Part shown: positions 8,218 to 15,119 of the stretch, one piece after another
Layout of the letters: every line of letters starts with the position of its first letter
Position numbering within the stretch: the first letter of the stretch is position 1
DNA from: a virus
DNA: 28,157 bases
IMG/VR virus record: IMGVR_UViG_3300047357_000160
Coordinates: 1 to 28,157 of that record
Reading direction: 5' to 3' (one strand)
The notes under the pieces: model-generated
Database searches by the model: none
What the model saw: the letters and a program-made list of their open reading frames with translations, nothing else
What the model was told of the DNA's origin: nothing
Made by a program: the position numbers and the translations under genes

Positions 8218-8246
8218 TAGACAAGTTAAAGTAGTCGGTTTACTAT
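8218..8246 (+). promoter_or_regulatory. Promoter of the repressor gene
   Basis: A -35 TAGACA at 8218-8223 and a -10 TACTAT at 8241-8246 with 17-bp spacing, just after the helicase stop. The -35 matches 5 of 6 and the -10 matches 4 of 6 consensus positions. The dyad at 8220-8236 fills the spacer, so binding there should block or modulate initiation. Confidence 0.5.
8220..8236. promoter_or_regulatory. Operator-like dyad O2
   Basis: GACAAGTTAAAGTAGTC, an imperfect 17-bp dyad (GAC-A/T-A against TAGTC), sits between the -35 and -10 of the repressor promoter. Its GTAGACAAGT left flank is repeated at 2990-2981 on the other strand. Confidence 0.4.
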
Positions 8247-8261
8247 CAGTCTCCATTCACT

Positions 8262-8278
8262 TACAACAGGGGGTTGTT
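8262..8278. promoter_or_regulatory. Operator-like dyad O3 overlapping the repressor ribosome site
   Basis: TACAACAGGGGGTTGTT has arms ACAAC/GTTGT around AGGGG. It ends one base before the TTG start at 8279 and contains the AGGGGG ribosome site, so occupancy, or an mRNA hairpin formed by the arms, could limit repressor synthesis. Confidence 0.5.
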
Positions 8279-8932
8279 TTGAACAACTTTGCAACCCGCT
8301 TGCTGGAAGCATGTAACGCAAGCGATGAAATACCAGATTACGGAAAGGGTCAGCAGACTGCGATAGCCGCGAGATTAAATGTCAGCCAAGAGGCTGTCAG
8401 GAAGTGGCTCGCGGGGGAGACTGTGCCGAGGGCGGCGATGTCGAAGCGGCTCGCTACACTGCTCGGCGTTAAGCACTCGTGGCTCATGCTAGGCACCGCT
8501 CATGGCGAGATTGAGGTAGACATAAGGTTGGCGAGACGCCACAAGGCCTGCGTCTACGCTGTGATGACCTACGTCGTTGGCGCTGGAAAGGGCGCAACCT
8601 TTAGCGACGAAGAGGCCATCGATGACATTACGCTGATTGATGGCGGCAAGCTGCTCAGGGTCAGTGTTGAGATGGCAGAACGCCCCAGCGAAGGCGTTTA
8701 CGAGGTTAAGTTCTCCGAGCCGCAGAAGAACGCCGGGGTGACTGTGGCGGTGGTTGCGGAGTACCAAACGCAGCGTAGCGCGATGATGGACGCTCTTGAG
8801 ATCGACGAAGATATCTGGAAAAAGCACGGCAAGCTCTCGGGAAGGGAGCTAGTCCTGCGGTTTGAGAAAAGCGCACGCGGGAACAACTACTCGGTTGGTG
8901 GTACGAAAATTAGAAAGTTCTTGGAGGCATGA
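8279..8932 (+). CDS. XRE-type phage repressor without visible S24 domain
   Basis: A 217-residue protein. The N-terminal 70 residues are a classical HTH (QQTAIAARLNVSQEAVRKWL) followed by ATLLGVKHSWLMLG, the usual end of a CI-type DNA-binding domain. The C-terminal 140 residues lack the LexA/CI Ser-Lys autoprotease pattern and match no family I can name. The start is TTG at 8279 after AGGGGG. Longer in-frame starts would run back into the helicase gene and through the promoter. With operators around its own promoter it is the best candidate for the lysogeny repressor, and induction may not use RecA-stimulated self-cleavage (inference). Confidence 0.75.
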   Translation: MNNFATRLLEACNASDEIPDYGKGQQTAIAARLNVSQEAVRKWLAGETVPRAAMSKRLATLLGVKHSWLMLGTAHGEIEVDIRLARRHKACVYAVMTYVVGAGKGATFSDEEAIDDITLIDGGKLLRVSVEMAERPSEGVYEVKFSEPQKNAGVTVAVVAEYQTQRSAMMDALEIDEDIWKKHGKLSGRELVLRFEKSARGNNYSVGGTKIRKFLEA

Positions 8933-9132
8933 TGGAAAAACCGTATCTCGATTTGACAGAGCTGTCTGCTCTCTTCGGCATGAAGAAGAGCAGTCTGTTG
9001 AACGCGATCTCCAGCGAAAGGTTCTGCTGCCCCACTTACAAGCTGGGGCGTCAGCGCGTGGCGGATCGTAAAGTCGTGGAGGCCTACTTCGCCGCCAAGC
9101 GCGACGAAGGTTTGCGCCAAATTACAACTTAA
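8932..9132 (+). CDS. Excisionase-like / AlpA-like small HTH protein
   Basis: A 66-residue winged-helix-like protein: LDLTELSALFGMKKSSLLNA is the HTH, then YKLGRQRVADRKVVEAYFAA, the pattern of AlpA, Xis and similar small regulators. Two ATGs lie in tandem at 8929 and 8932. I chose 8932 because GGAGG at 8923-8927 is too close to the first. It overlaps the repressor stop, so the two are co-translated. It ends 14 bases before the convergent integrase stop. Excisionase, late-gene activator or Cop-like regulator all remain possible. Confidence 0.6.
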   Translation: MEKPYLDLTELSALFGMKKSSLLNAISSERFCCPTYKLGRQRVADRKVVEAYFAAKRDEGLRQITT

Positions 9133-9146
9133 AGGTGATAGACAAC

Positions 9147-10175
9147 CTAAAGTCCTTTTTCTTTTAGGTTTCCGACGATGTGTTCCGCTCGCAGGTGCGT
9201 ATAGGACTGAAGCATTTGGATGTCCCGGTGGCCGCTGAACATTGCCACCTCGGATGGCAGGAAGATCCCCATCTCAGTCAATCGGCTGACACCCTCGTGG
9301 CGCAGGTCGTGCCAGACCAGATCCTTGATACCCGCCTTGTCGCGATACCTGTTGAAGATCTTGGCCGCGTGGTTTGAGCTGACGTTGAAAATGAACTCCC
9401 CACGGCGCTCCTGCTTCTCAATAATCGCCATTGCATCCGCCAGTAGCGGAACCCGGCTGTAGACCTTGCCCTTGGGGTGCTTGCGCCAGCAGCCTACCGT
9501 TCTCTCCTCGGCATCCAACTCGTCCCAGCGCAGGGTAAACTGCTCCCCCCGGCGCATCGCGGTTAGGACAGCGAAGCGCATGACCTCTGGCAGAGACCAG
9601 TTCTTTTCCTGCGCCCCTTGGAAGTCATCCAGAATCCATTCCTCTTCGATAGCACGCAGCTCCTCGTCAGTGACCCTGCGCGTTCTGCGATCAGACTTGG
9701 TGATGAACTTCTGGCTTGCAAGCCAATCCTTTGCCAGATTGAATTCCGCCATCTCCGGCTTGAGCTGCATGTACGTCTCGGCAAATTTTAACAGCGTCCG
9801 CATGTACACGAATATGTGGTTTATGGAGCTGGCCTTAACCTCGTGCTTGCGCCTCTCGACGTACTCAAAGAACACCTCTCGCCTCAAATCCTTTAAAGCG
9901 TAGCACCCGAAGTGCTTGTCGATCTGCCGGTACACCTTGGCCTTATCGGCAGGCATGTCCAGCACCTTGAAGCTCTGATCAATCACGTCAGACAGCACAG
10001 TCTTTTCAGCCCTGAACTCGCCCTTTTCCAAGTCCGTCTCGGTCTTGCTGGCAAAGTCCTTGGCTGTCTGCCACTTGGAAAAAGTTTTAGAAACCGTAGG
10101 CTTTCCGGCCTTGCGGATCAACACCCGGTAACGGACGTTGCCTTTTGCATCTCTTCTCTTTTGAATCACTGCCAC
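9147..10175 (-). CDS. int: Tyrosine-family phage integrase
   Basis: A 342-residue site-specific recombinase. The N-terminal 55 residues (MAVIQKRRDAKGNVRYRV..) are an arm-binding three-stranded domain, followed by a helical core-binding domain and the catalytic domain. Active residues: Arg in AMRRGEQFTLRW near 209, HDLRHEG near 292, the second His/Arg in FSGHRD, and the nucleophile Tyr in LQSYTH near 327. The start is GTG with GGAGGTG upstream. It lies directly beside the attP-like region. Dyads O4 and O5 lie 50-115 bases upstream of the start, so its expression is probably under phage control. Confidence 0.95.
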   Translation of the reverse strand: MAVIQKRRDAKGNVRYRVLIRKAGKPTVSKTFSKWQTAKDFASKTETDLEKGEFRAEKTVLSDVIDQSFKVLDMPADKAKVYRQIDKHFGCYALKDLRREVFFEYVERRKHEVKASSINHIFVYMRTLLKFAETYMQLKPEMAEFNLAKDWLASQKFITKSDRRTRRVTDEELRAIEEEWILDDFQGAQEKNWSLPEVMRFAVLTAMRRGEQFTLRWDELDAEERTVGCWRKHPKGKVYSRVPLLADAMAIIEKQERRGEFIFNVSSNHAAKIFNRYRDKAGIKDLVWHDLRHEGVSRLTEMGIFLPSEVAMFSGHRDIQMLQSYTHLRAEHIVGNLKEKGL

Positions 10176-10223
10176 GATACACCTCCATCTGATTGCTAGA
10201 GGTTACAAAATTATCTGTGGAAA

Positions 10224-10240
10224 GACAACCTAGGGTTGTC
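10224..10240. promoter_or_regulatory. Operator-like dyad O4 upstream of integrase
   Basis: GACAACCTAGGGTTGTC has perfect 7-bp arms around TAG and is the most symmetric of the family. A related imperfect copy with the same CTAGG centre is at 10438-10454. It may be a repressor operator or an Xis/Int accessory site. Confidence 0.55.
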
Positions 10241-10250
10241 GAAACTAAAA

Positions 10251-10274
10251 CGTGGTACAGTTCGTGGTACAGTG
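10251..10274 (+). repeat. Tandem 12-bp repeat, candidate integrase arm sites
   Basis: CGTGGTACAGTT and CGTGGTACAGTG are adjacent 12-bp copies, so their centres are about one helical turn apart. A second pair of the same motif lies at 10504-10526, on the other side of the TauD-like segment. Paired direct repeats flanking a core are typical of arm-type sites of tyrosine integrases. Confidence 0.55.
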
Positions 10275-10290
10275 ACAAAAGTTATTTGTC
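10274..10290. promoter_or_regulatory. Operator-like dyad O5
   Basis: GACAAAAGTTATTTGTC has perfect 6-bp arms and a 5-bp centre, the same 17-bp geometry as O1, O3 and O4. Its start lies exactly 50 bp from that of O4. Confidence 0.45.
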
Positions 10291-10316
10291 TGAAGATGCC
10301 TTATTTTGCGTGGGTT

Positions 10317-10361
10317 TAAGTGATTGAAACGGTTACCTTTAATTTATCTAAGTGATTGAAA
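10317..10361 (+). repeat. Direct repeat TAAGTGATTGAAA (two copies)
   Basis: Exact 13-bp copies at 10317-10329 and 10349-10361, 32 bp apart (about three helical turns) on the same face of the helix. They directly precede the TauD-like segment. Possible accessory protein sites; function unknown. Confidence 0.5.
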
Positions 10362-10490
10362 ATGAACGAAAATGAAAATACCACGGTTATGTGGGACAAC
10401 CGCTGCTTGCTGCACTATGCGGTTCACGATCATGGCGATAAACCTAGGGTTATCAACAGGTTACAGGTAAAAGGGCCAGTGCCAAAGTGA
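10362..10490 (+). pseudogene. 3' end of a TauD/TfdA-family dioxygenase gene (host-derived fragment)
   Basis: The frame ends at TGA 10488-10490 and encodes TTVMWDNRCLLHYAVHDH followed by a segment ending VINRLQVKGPVPK. It matches the C-terminus of Fe(II)/2-oxoglutarate dioxygenases of the TauD family position by position: the WDNR box, the distal iron-ligand His in HYA, the R-x3-R pair (Arg266/Arg270 in E. coli TauD) and the final G-x2-P. Homology starts near 10383. The six codons before it look unrelated and a TGA is at 10353. There is no ribosome site, so it is unlikely to be translated alone. It most likely restores the end of a host gene after integration. Confidence 0.75.
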
Positions 10491-10493
10491 CCC
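10469..10493 (-). terminator. Candidate leftward terminator of the late operon
   Basis: On the minus strand GGGTCA and TGGCCC form a 6-bp stem (one G-T pair) with a 9-base loop, followed by TTTT. It lies 32 bases after the last late gene and would shield attP and the integrase from late transcription. The stem is short, so confidence is modest. It overlaps the 3' end of the TauD-like segment. Confidence 0.35.
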
Positions 10494-10503
10494 TCTAAAA
10501 CCC

Positions 10504-10526
10504 CGTGGTACGCTCTTGGTACAGTT
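10504..10526 (+). repeat. Second GTGGTAC repeat pair, candidate arm sites
   Basis: CGTGGTAC at 10504-10511 and TTGGTACAGTT at 10516-10526, related to and in the same orientation as the 10251-10274 pair. The pair overlaps the stop of the last late gene. Confidence 0.45.
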
Positions 10527-10698
10527 ACCTGCGTCTTGGCGTTGTTTTGCGCTTGCTCTTTGGCTTCTTTGCCGTCTTGGCTGCGGCTTTGAAGTCTGCG
10601 GCACTTGGCGCACCTGCGCTCCCCGGCTTGCGTGGCTTCTTTCCCGCCTTACGGCGAGCGTGAATGTTTGCGTAGAGTCCTTTACGCGGTGTTGGCAT
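10525..10698 (-). CDS. Small basic protein, last gene of the late operon
   Basis: A 57-residue, very basic protein: MPTPRKGLYANIHARRKAGK, then KPRKPGSAGAPSAADFKAAA and a Lys/Arg tail ending KSKRKTTPRRR. I know similar 'KGLYANIHAKR...RKPG' proteins as recurrent in phage genomes, without a proven role. A nucleic-acid-binding or packaged protein fits the charge. The ATG at 10698 follows a perfect AGGAGG that overlaps the upstream stop, so this start is preferred over longer in-frame ones. Confidence 0.75.
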   Translation of the reverse strand: MPTPRKGLYANIHARRKAGKKPRKPGSAGAPSAADFKAAAKTAKKPKSKRKTTPRRR

Positions 10699-10706
10699 GT
10701 TTCCTC

Positions 10707-11150
10707 CTAGCTTGTTGCCCACCAAAGCACCAAGGCGATAGCCACCGGGACTACCCCAAGGCATATGGCGATGGCTATCAGTATCTCAATCAGTTGCTTT
10801 TTCTTTTTCCTTGCCAGAGCTTCTTGTCTCTTGACCTCTTCCTGACGGTTCTTTCTAGCCTCGGCCATCTTCTGCTGCATATCATCCCAGAGGTCAGTTC
10901 GGTTCAGGGACAGGAATAAATCCTTCATCCTTTGACGTGACTGACGAACCATCTCCTCTGCCATAACCGCCTTGGCGGCCTCGGCCTCGCTCATGGTTCG
11001 GGTAGAGTTCTTGGCTTTTTGCAGATCAAACTCGGCAGCGCCCATGCGGCCTATAAAGGCACCAAGGGACTCGATGTTGTTGGCCGCGCCAGCCGCCATC
11101 TCTAGCGTCTTGCACGCCGCCGTCACCGCTGCTACTGCTTCTATTATCAT
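10707..11150 (-). CDS. Coiled-coil protein with C-terminal membrane anchor
   Basis: 147 residues. The N-terminus is an Ala-rich helix, residues about 60-115 are charged and likely coiled coil (MAEARKNRQEEVKRQEALAR), and residues about 120-145 form one strong transmembrane helix (IEILIAIAICLGVVPVAIAL) preceded by KKKK, giving an inside-positive topology. The ATG overlaps the upstream stop as ATGA. It follows the large virion proteins. Similar single-anchor proteins close the late operon in other marine podoviruses as far as I recall. Function unknown. Confidence 0.65.
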   Translation of the reverse strand: MIIEAVAAVTAACKTLEMAAGAANNIESLGAFIGRMGAAEFDLQKAKNSTRTMSEAEAAKAVMAEEMVRQSRQRMKDLFLSLNRTDLWDDMQQKMAEARKNRQEEVKRQEALARKKKKQLIEILIAIAICLGVVPVAIALVLWWATS

Positions 11151-12601
11151 GGAGCCATCAGGTTCATATAGGCTTGCTCGTCAAGCATGCCGGTCTTCAA
11201 AGCCTGACTAGCTTTGACAAGATCGGCAGCCGTGTCGCGCACCATGTTGGGGAATGCTGGCCTGAACCCGCCAAACATATCTTCTTCCCTTGCGTCCTCG
11301 TCGGTCATACGTTTGATCGGCAACACGTCGCCGTAAGCGAAGCCCTCGTCTGGTGCTAAGGCTTCCAGAGCTGGCGCTATGCTGCGTTGGCTGTCCTCGT
11401 ACATTGCCAGCTCCATGTTGTTCATGGGGCGCGAGGTTCCGTCTGCGTTCCGCACCATCAGGTCTTCACCTGTAGCACCGGCCAGTAGCCCGGTTGGTAG
11501 GCCAGTAACAGCCACATTGACGCCACGGTCTGAGAGGTTGCGTAGAACGTCCTCTGTAATGACCCCAGACTTAGCGGCCATCTGCATGGCGCGTATGTTG
11601 CGATCAGTAGGATTTATTGGGTCTACTACTGGAAGTTGTTTATCGCCCAAGCGTATTCCCGGTAAAAGCTCAAATATCGACACGTCATCGATACCAGAGA
11701 GCTGCGCGATGCCTTCACCCGGAACGCCATAAGGGTATGCCGGGTGAGTAGACTTCATTGGGTCTTTGCCTGTGGAAATTCTGCCGACGTTCTGTATACC
11801 GGCGTCTCTGGAATTAACCTGTGTGGGGTCAGCTACGGCGAGACGAGCTTGCCCGATGCTGAGACTCCCGTCGTTGCGAAATTGCTTATCAAAGACTCTA
11901 TCTTTCAGCTCTTTGCGAACCGCGTCGGGCGTGTTGCGCCAGACTTCTACAGAGCGTGGATCATCAACACCCTTCCACCCTTTGATTTTTAACCCGGCGT
12001 TCTTTCGTTTCTTGGTCTTTCTGTCTATTGACCCAACAGTCTCGTAATCCCTTATGGCCTTATCGAGTGCTTTTTTCTGAGACGGTGACATGGCAGCAGA
12101 TGCGTAAGCCATCATTGTCTCGCCGGTCATGGTTGCAAAATCACCACCTGTTGGTGCCATGCGCCAAGGTATATAAAGAGGGTCTTTGCCGTAGGTTTCT
12201 TTAAGCTCTCCAGCGGCTTTCATTATTTGGTTTACTGGATTTCTGGCCGAGGCCCACACCTGACCGGGGTTAAGCTCATCGTCGAACATGTAGCCCTGAC
12301 CGCCGCGAAGCATCACAGGGTCGTTAAACCTTACGCCGTCGATACCGATTATCTCCCCTCTGGCGTCGGTTCGGTCTGACATAGACGTAACGAAAGGCAT
12401 GCCCTCAAAATCAGACAACTTAGCAGTCGGGGGAGGCGCGTACCCTTGGTTCCGCAATACCTCTACCTCGAAATTGTTTAGCCTCTCGACTTCTCTTTTT
12501 CGCTTATCAAACCGCTCGTCGTACATGCGGCCAAGATCATCAACAAAGTCAGAGGCACCGTCATATAACTTTTTTGCAATAACAGAACTAAAACCCGACA
12601 T
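11147..12601 (-). CDS. Late-operon protein of unknown function (484 aa)
   Basis: The N-terminus (KLYDGASDFVDDLGRMYDER) is helical and charged. The middle is rich in aromatic and Gly residues (PVMLRGGQGYMFDDELNPGQ), and a basic stretch KKRKNAGLKIKGWKG lies near residue 200. No signal peptide or membrane span is seen. It starts one base after the previous stop, within the block of large proteins after the tail genes, so it is probably a virion or ejected protein. I do not recognise a domain. Confidence 0.6.
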   Translation of the reverse strand: MSGFSSVIAKKLYDGASDFVDDLGRMYDERFDKRKREVERLNNFEVEVLRNQGYAPPPTAKLSDFEGMPFVTSMSDRTDARGEIIGIDGVRFNDPVMLRGGQGYMFDDELNPGQVWASARNPVNQIMKAAGELKETYGKDPLYIPWRMAPTGGDFATMTGETMMAYASAAMSPSQKKALDKAIRDYETVGSIDRKTKKRKNAGLKIKGWKGVDDPRSVEVWRNTPDAVRKELKDRVFDKQFRNDGSLSIGQARLAVADPTQVNSRDAGIQNVGRISTGKDPMKSTHPAYPYGVPGEGIAQLSGIDDVSIFELLPGIRLGDKQLPVVDPINPTDRNIRAMQMAAKSGVITEDVLRNLSDRGVNVAVTGLPTGLLAGATGEDLMVRNADGTSRPMNNMELAMYEDSQRSIAPALEALAPDEGFAYGDVLPIKRMTDEDAREEDMFGGFRPAFPNMVRDTAADLVKASQALKTGMLDEQAYMNLMAP

Positions 12602-12602
12602 A

Positions 12603-13118
12603 TCAAGCCATCCTCATATCAAGTACACCAGCCTCCGGGGTGGGTGTGAATTGATTGGGATCGTTAAGCATGCCGGAGCTTTGGCTTGCCTCCTCCAACA
12701 GCATCTTCTCTTTCTCTCGCTTGGCCGCACTGTCGAAATCAATAGGCGTTCCAACAAAAGGGTTAGTCATATCCGGCGTGCTCAGATCCATTTGGCCCAA
12801 AGACACCATACCAGCGGCAGGGATGTTAGCGCCGATAGATGCCAGTGAGTTCTGCATCATCTTGGCCGAGTCGGCGGCTTGCATCTCCTCAATCTGAGGC
12901 ATCTGCCCCGCTCCAGCTAGACCGTAATTGTTCTGCCCGAATCCCAGCGCCCCAAGCGTTGAGGTTGCTGGATTAAACAGCTCGTTCTTGCGATCTTCGA
13001 TTCCACCCAAGAACTGAGACGCCTTGCCGTACATGCCGTCGCCGTTGGGATCCATGAACTTGTTCATGATGTCCATCTTGGCATCGCCTGCGGCCTTGAA
13101 AATATCTAACAATCCCAT
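12603..13118 (-). CDS. Small late-operon protein, possible virion component
   Basis: 171 residues, starting MGLLDIFKAAGDAKMDIMNK, with Met-, Ala- and Gly-rich middle parts (GLAGAGQMPQIEEMQAADSA) and no obvious fold signature. The ATG has AAGGAAA upstream overlapping the previous stop region. Located between two large putative ejection proteins; role inferred only from position. Confidence 0.6.
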   Translation of the reverse strand: MGLLDIFKAAGDAKMDIMNKFMDPNGDGMYGKASQFLGGIEDRKNELFNPATSTLGALGFGQNNYGLAGAGQMPQIEEMQAADSAKMMQNSLASIGANIPAAGMVSLGQMDLSTPDMTNPFVGTPIDFDSAAKREKEKMLLEEASQSSGMLNDPNQFTPTPEAGVLDMRMA

Positions 13119-13127
13119 TGTGTTTCC

Positions 13128-15119
13128 TTACTCAAAAAGCATTCCGCGAGTTTCAGCGTCAGCCCCAGTGTTCCCAGACTCGAACTCTATGACCGCGTCG
13201 TAAAGTTCCATCAAGCCCTCTTTCGCTGCCATGCGTGCGCCAGCTCTGACCCACTCTGGCCCGGTGCCAGATTTAGATCCTTTGGTTACCCAGTTGATAA
13301 ATGGCTTTGACTGCAAACCCTTAGATGCAAGATAGGGAAGGACAAAAGTGCCCAGAACCGCCCCAGAAACTTGAGCGGCGTCTCCCCCAGCCAGTCCTGC
13401 TCCCGCAGCAGTAAGAGCGGTAGTTAGAAGGTTCTGCGCTCCTGTGTTTGAGTAGTTCACTAGCTGGTCTGTCTCTTTAAGCGCACCACCCAACACCCGC
13501 AGATCCTCAAATATCTCTCTGCTGGTCATGTTGAACAGCACATCTTTAGATTCTTCGTGTATTACATTGGACGATGTCTGCGTGGGTATGCGAGACGGAG
13601 ACAATCGCTCTGCGATCTCAGCGGCGCTCCCTTCTTTCGCTTTGCCTACATCCTCTAGGATGCCAGCGCCAGCCTTACCCATGTCTGCCTCGGTCATGAC
13701 ACCAGAGGTCTGCATACGAGCTAGTCCGTCTGGGTCTCTCTTTGCCAAAGAAGCAATTTTGCTCGACACTTCCTCTGGAGGTAGCCACTCCTTGCCACTG
13801 TTAGTGGTCATGGTAGGCGTAATGACTTCGTCAATCGTCTTAGACCCCGCCCGATAAAAGTCGTTAGCAGCTGTCCAAGCCGCATATGCCTCGTCGCCTT
13901 GGCTCTTTGCCAGCTCCTGCATGTCAAGGGTGATTGCCTCGTAGAGCTTCTTTGCTTGCCCGAGTCCAATGTTCCCCGGCCCGACTGATTCTCTAGCCCC
14001 TATCTGCTCGCCCAAGGTAGAACGTATCTGCGCCAAGCTGGCATAAGAAACCGGGCCGCCGTCTTCCAAGGCACCTATGATCTTTCGGGCAAGCTGGGGT
14101 TCAAAAAGTTCACCCAGCGCATCTACACCAATCATGCCGCCAGCGGTGCTTCTGAGGTTCATCGGCATGATCACCTCATCTGGGCCGATACGCTCGTCAA
14201 CAAGTTTGTACATGTTGTCGGCTTCTTCTCGGAAGGTGGTGATGAATCCTTTGCCTTTGTCTATCGCGTTCCTGCCTGCTGTTATGGAGCTGACAGGGCC
14301 GCCCATGCCTTCAAACATATCGTCAATCATTGTTTGAATGCCTGCGTACATTTCGTCAGCAGATTTTTGGAAGTTACCCATCGCTGCGCCCATCCTTTGT
14401 GAGCCAGCCTCTAACGATTGCAGCAACCCGTTGCCTACCGTGCCTGCTGTGGCTTCAATGCCATACTTTTCAACGACCTCGCGTACAGCTTCCTGCGCTG
14501 GCCCTGTGACAAACTTACGCATGAAGTTAGATACGGGCGCACCTAGCTTATCCACGGGCAACATGCCTAGGGCGGCCTCAACGCTGTAGTCCTCGAACTG
14601 CTCGCCTAGCGTGCGCGTGTCTACCGTGTCACCCAGATACTCCATACCTTGGTCGTACATTAATCCAGCGCCTGCTGATGCAAGGCCACCGGCAACATAC
14701 GGAGCAGCCGCGCCAACACCTGTAGTGGCGGCGGGAGATGTTAAAACCGCGGCACCAATACCCGCGCCAGCGGTAACAAGCTCTCGTCCATACTCGGGGA
14801 TGTCGCCTAAGTCCATGCCCGGTGGGTTGTACAGGAACGGCTGGTTGTTGCGTCGGTTAATGGCTAGGAAATTATCTTCGCCATAAGGTATGGCCTCTGG
14901 GTAGAAGTTACGCATCGTAGCCAGCCTGTCCTCTGGACTCTGCGCTGCACCTACCTGAAGGCGTATATCTCCACTCGCGCCACGGTCTTGATCTATCTGG
15001 CCCTCGTTGAATTGAGACATACCTGCCTGAATCGCAGAAAGTGTGTCCTTGTCCCATTCGGGGTTTTTGCCTTTCTCTGTGTCGTACAAGGCAATCAAAG
15101 CGTTGAGATCTTGGCTCAT
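13128..15119 (-). CDS. Putative internal / ejection virion protein (663 aa)
   Basis: The segment FLYNPPGMDLGDIPEYGREL near residue 95-115 is, as I recall, recurrent in large internal proteins of podoviruses. It is followed by an Ala/Gly-rich hydrophobic stretch (residues about 115-160: TAGAGIGAAVLTSPAATTGV) that could insert into membranes. The rest is mainly helical, with a second Ala/Gly-rich stretch near 565-605 (LTTALTAAGAGLAGGDAAQV). It starts with an ATGA overlap. Size, composition and position after the tail genes fit an ejection protein that helps DNA cross the envelope. This is inference. Confidence 0.6.
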   Translation of the reverse strand: MSQDLNALIALYDTEKGKNPEWDKDTLSAIQAGMSQFNEGQIDQDRGASGDIRLQVGAAQSPEDRLATMRNFYPEAIPYGEDNFLAINRRNNQPFLYNPPGMDLGDIPEYGRELVTAGAGIGAAVLTSPAATTGVGAAAPYVAGGLASAGAGLMYDQGMEYLGDTVDTRTLGEQFEDYSVEAALGMLPVDKLGAPVSNFMRKFVTGPAQEAVREVVEKYGIEATAGTVGNGLLQSLEAGSQRMGAAMGNFQKSADEMYAGIQTMIDDMFEGMGGPVSSITAGRNAIDKGKGFITTFREEADNMYKLVDERIGPDEVIMPMNLRSTAGGMIGVDALGELFEPQLARKIIGALEDGGPVSYASLAQIRSTLGEQIGARESVGPGNIGLGQAKKLYEAITLDMQELAKSQGDEAYAAWTAANDFYRAGSKTIDEVITPTMTTNSGKEWLPPEEVSSKIASLAKRDPDGLARMQTSGVMTEADMGKAGAGILEDVGKAKEGSAAEIAERLSPSRIPTQTSSNVIHEESKDVLFNMTSREIFEDLRVLGGALKETDQLVNYSNTGAQNLLTTALTAAGAGLAGGDAAQVSGAVLGTFVLPYLASKGLQSKPFINWVTKGSKSGTGPEWVRAGARMAAKEGLMELYDAVIEFESGNTGADAETRGMLFE

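Larger units (their letters stand above)
10251..10526. other. attP region (candidate phage attachment site)
   Basis: The region lies between the integrase and the end of the late operon, as expected for attP. It has paired GTGGTAC repeats at both ends, two TAAGTGATTGAAA copies, and a central segment with the in-frame 3' end of a TauD-like gene. The core crossover probably lies in or next to that segment, where phage and host sequence would be identical. The exact core cannot be set without a lysogen sequence. Confidence 0.6.

Noticed and set aside
8015-8278. Longer N-terminus of the repressor
   Set aside because: It overlaps the helicase motifs in another frame and crosses the promoter; TTG at 8279 has a good ribosome site.
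9144-9170. AACCTAAA / TTTAGGTT inverted repeat between the convergent excisionase-like and integrase genes as a terminator
   Set aside because: 8-bp A/T-rich stem with an 11-base loop and no T-run after it on either strand, and it lies partly in integrase coding sequence.
10176-10524. tRNA-derived attachment core
   Set aside because: No tRNA 3' end, T-loop or CCA-adjacent stem can be read on either strand; the host-like part is a protein gene end.
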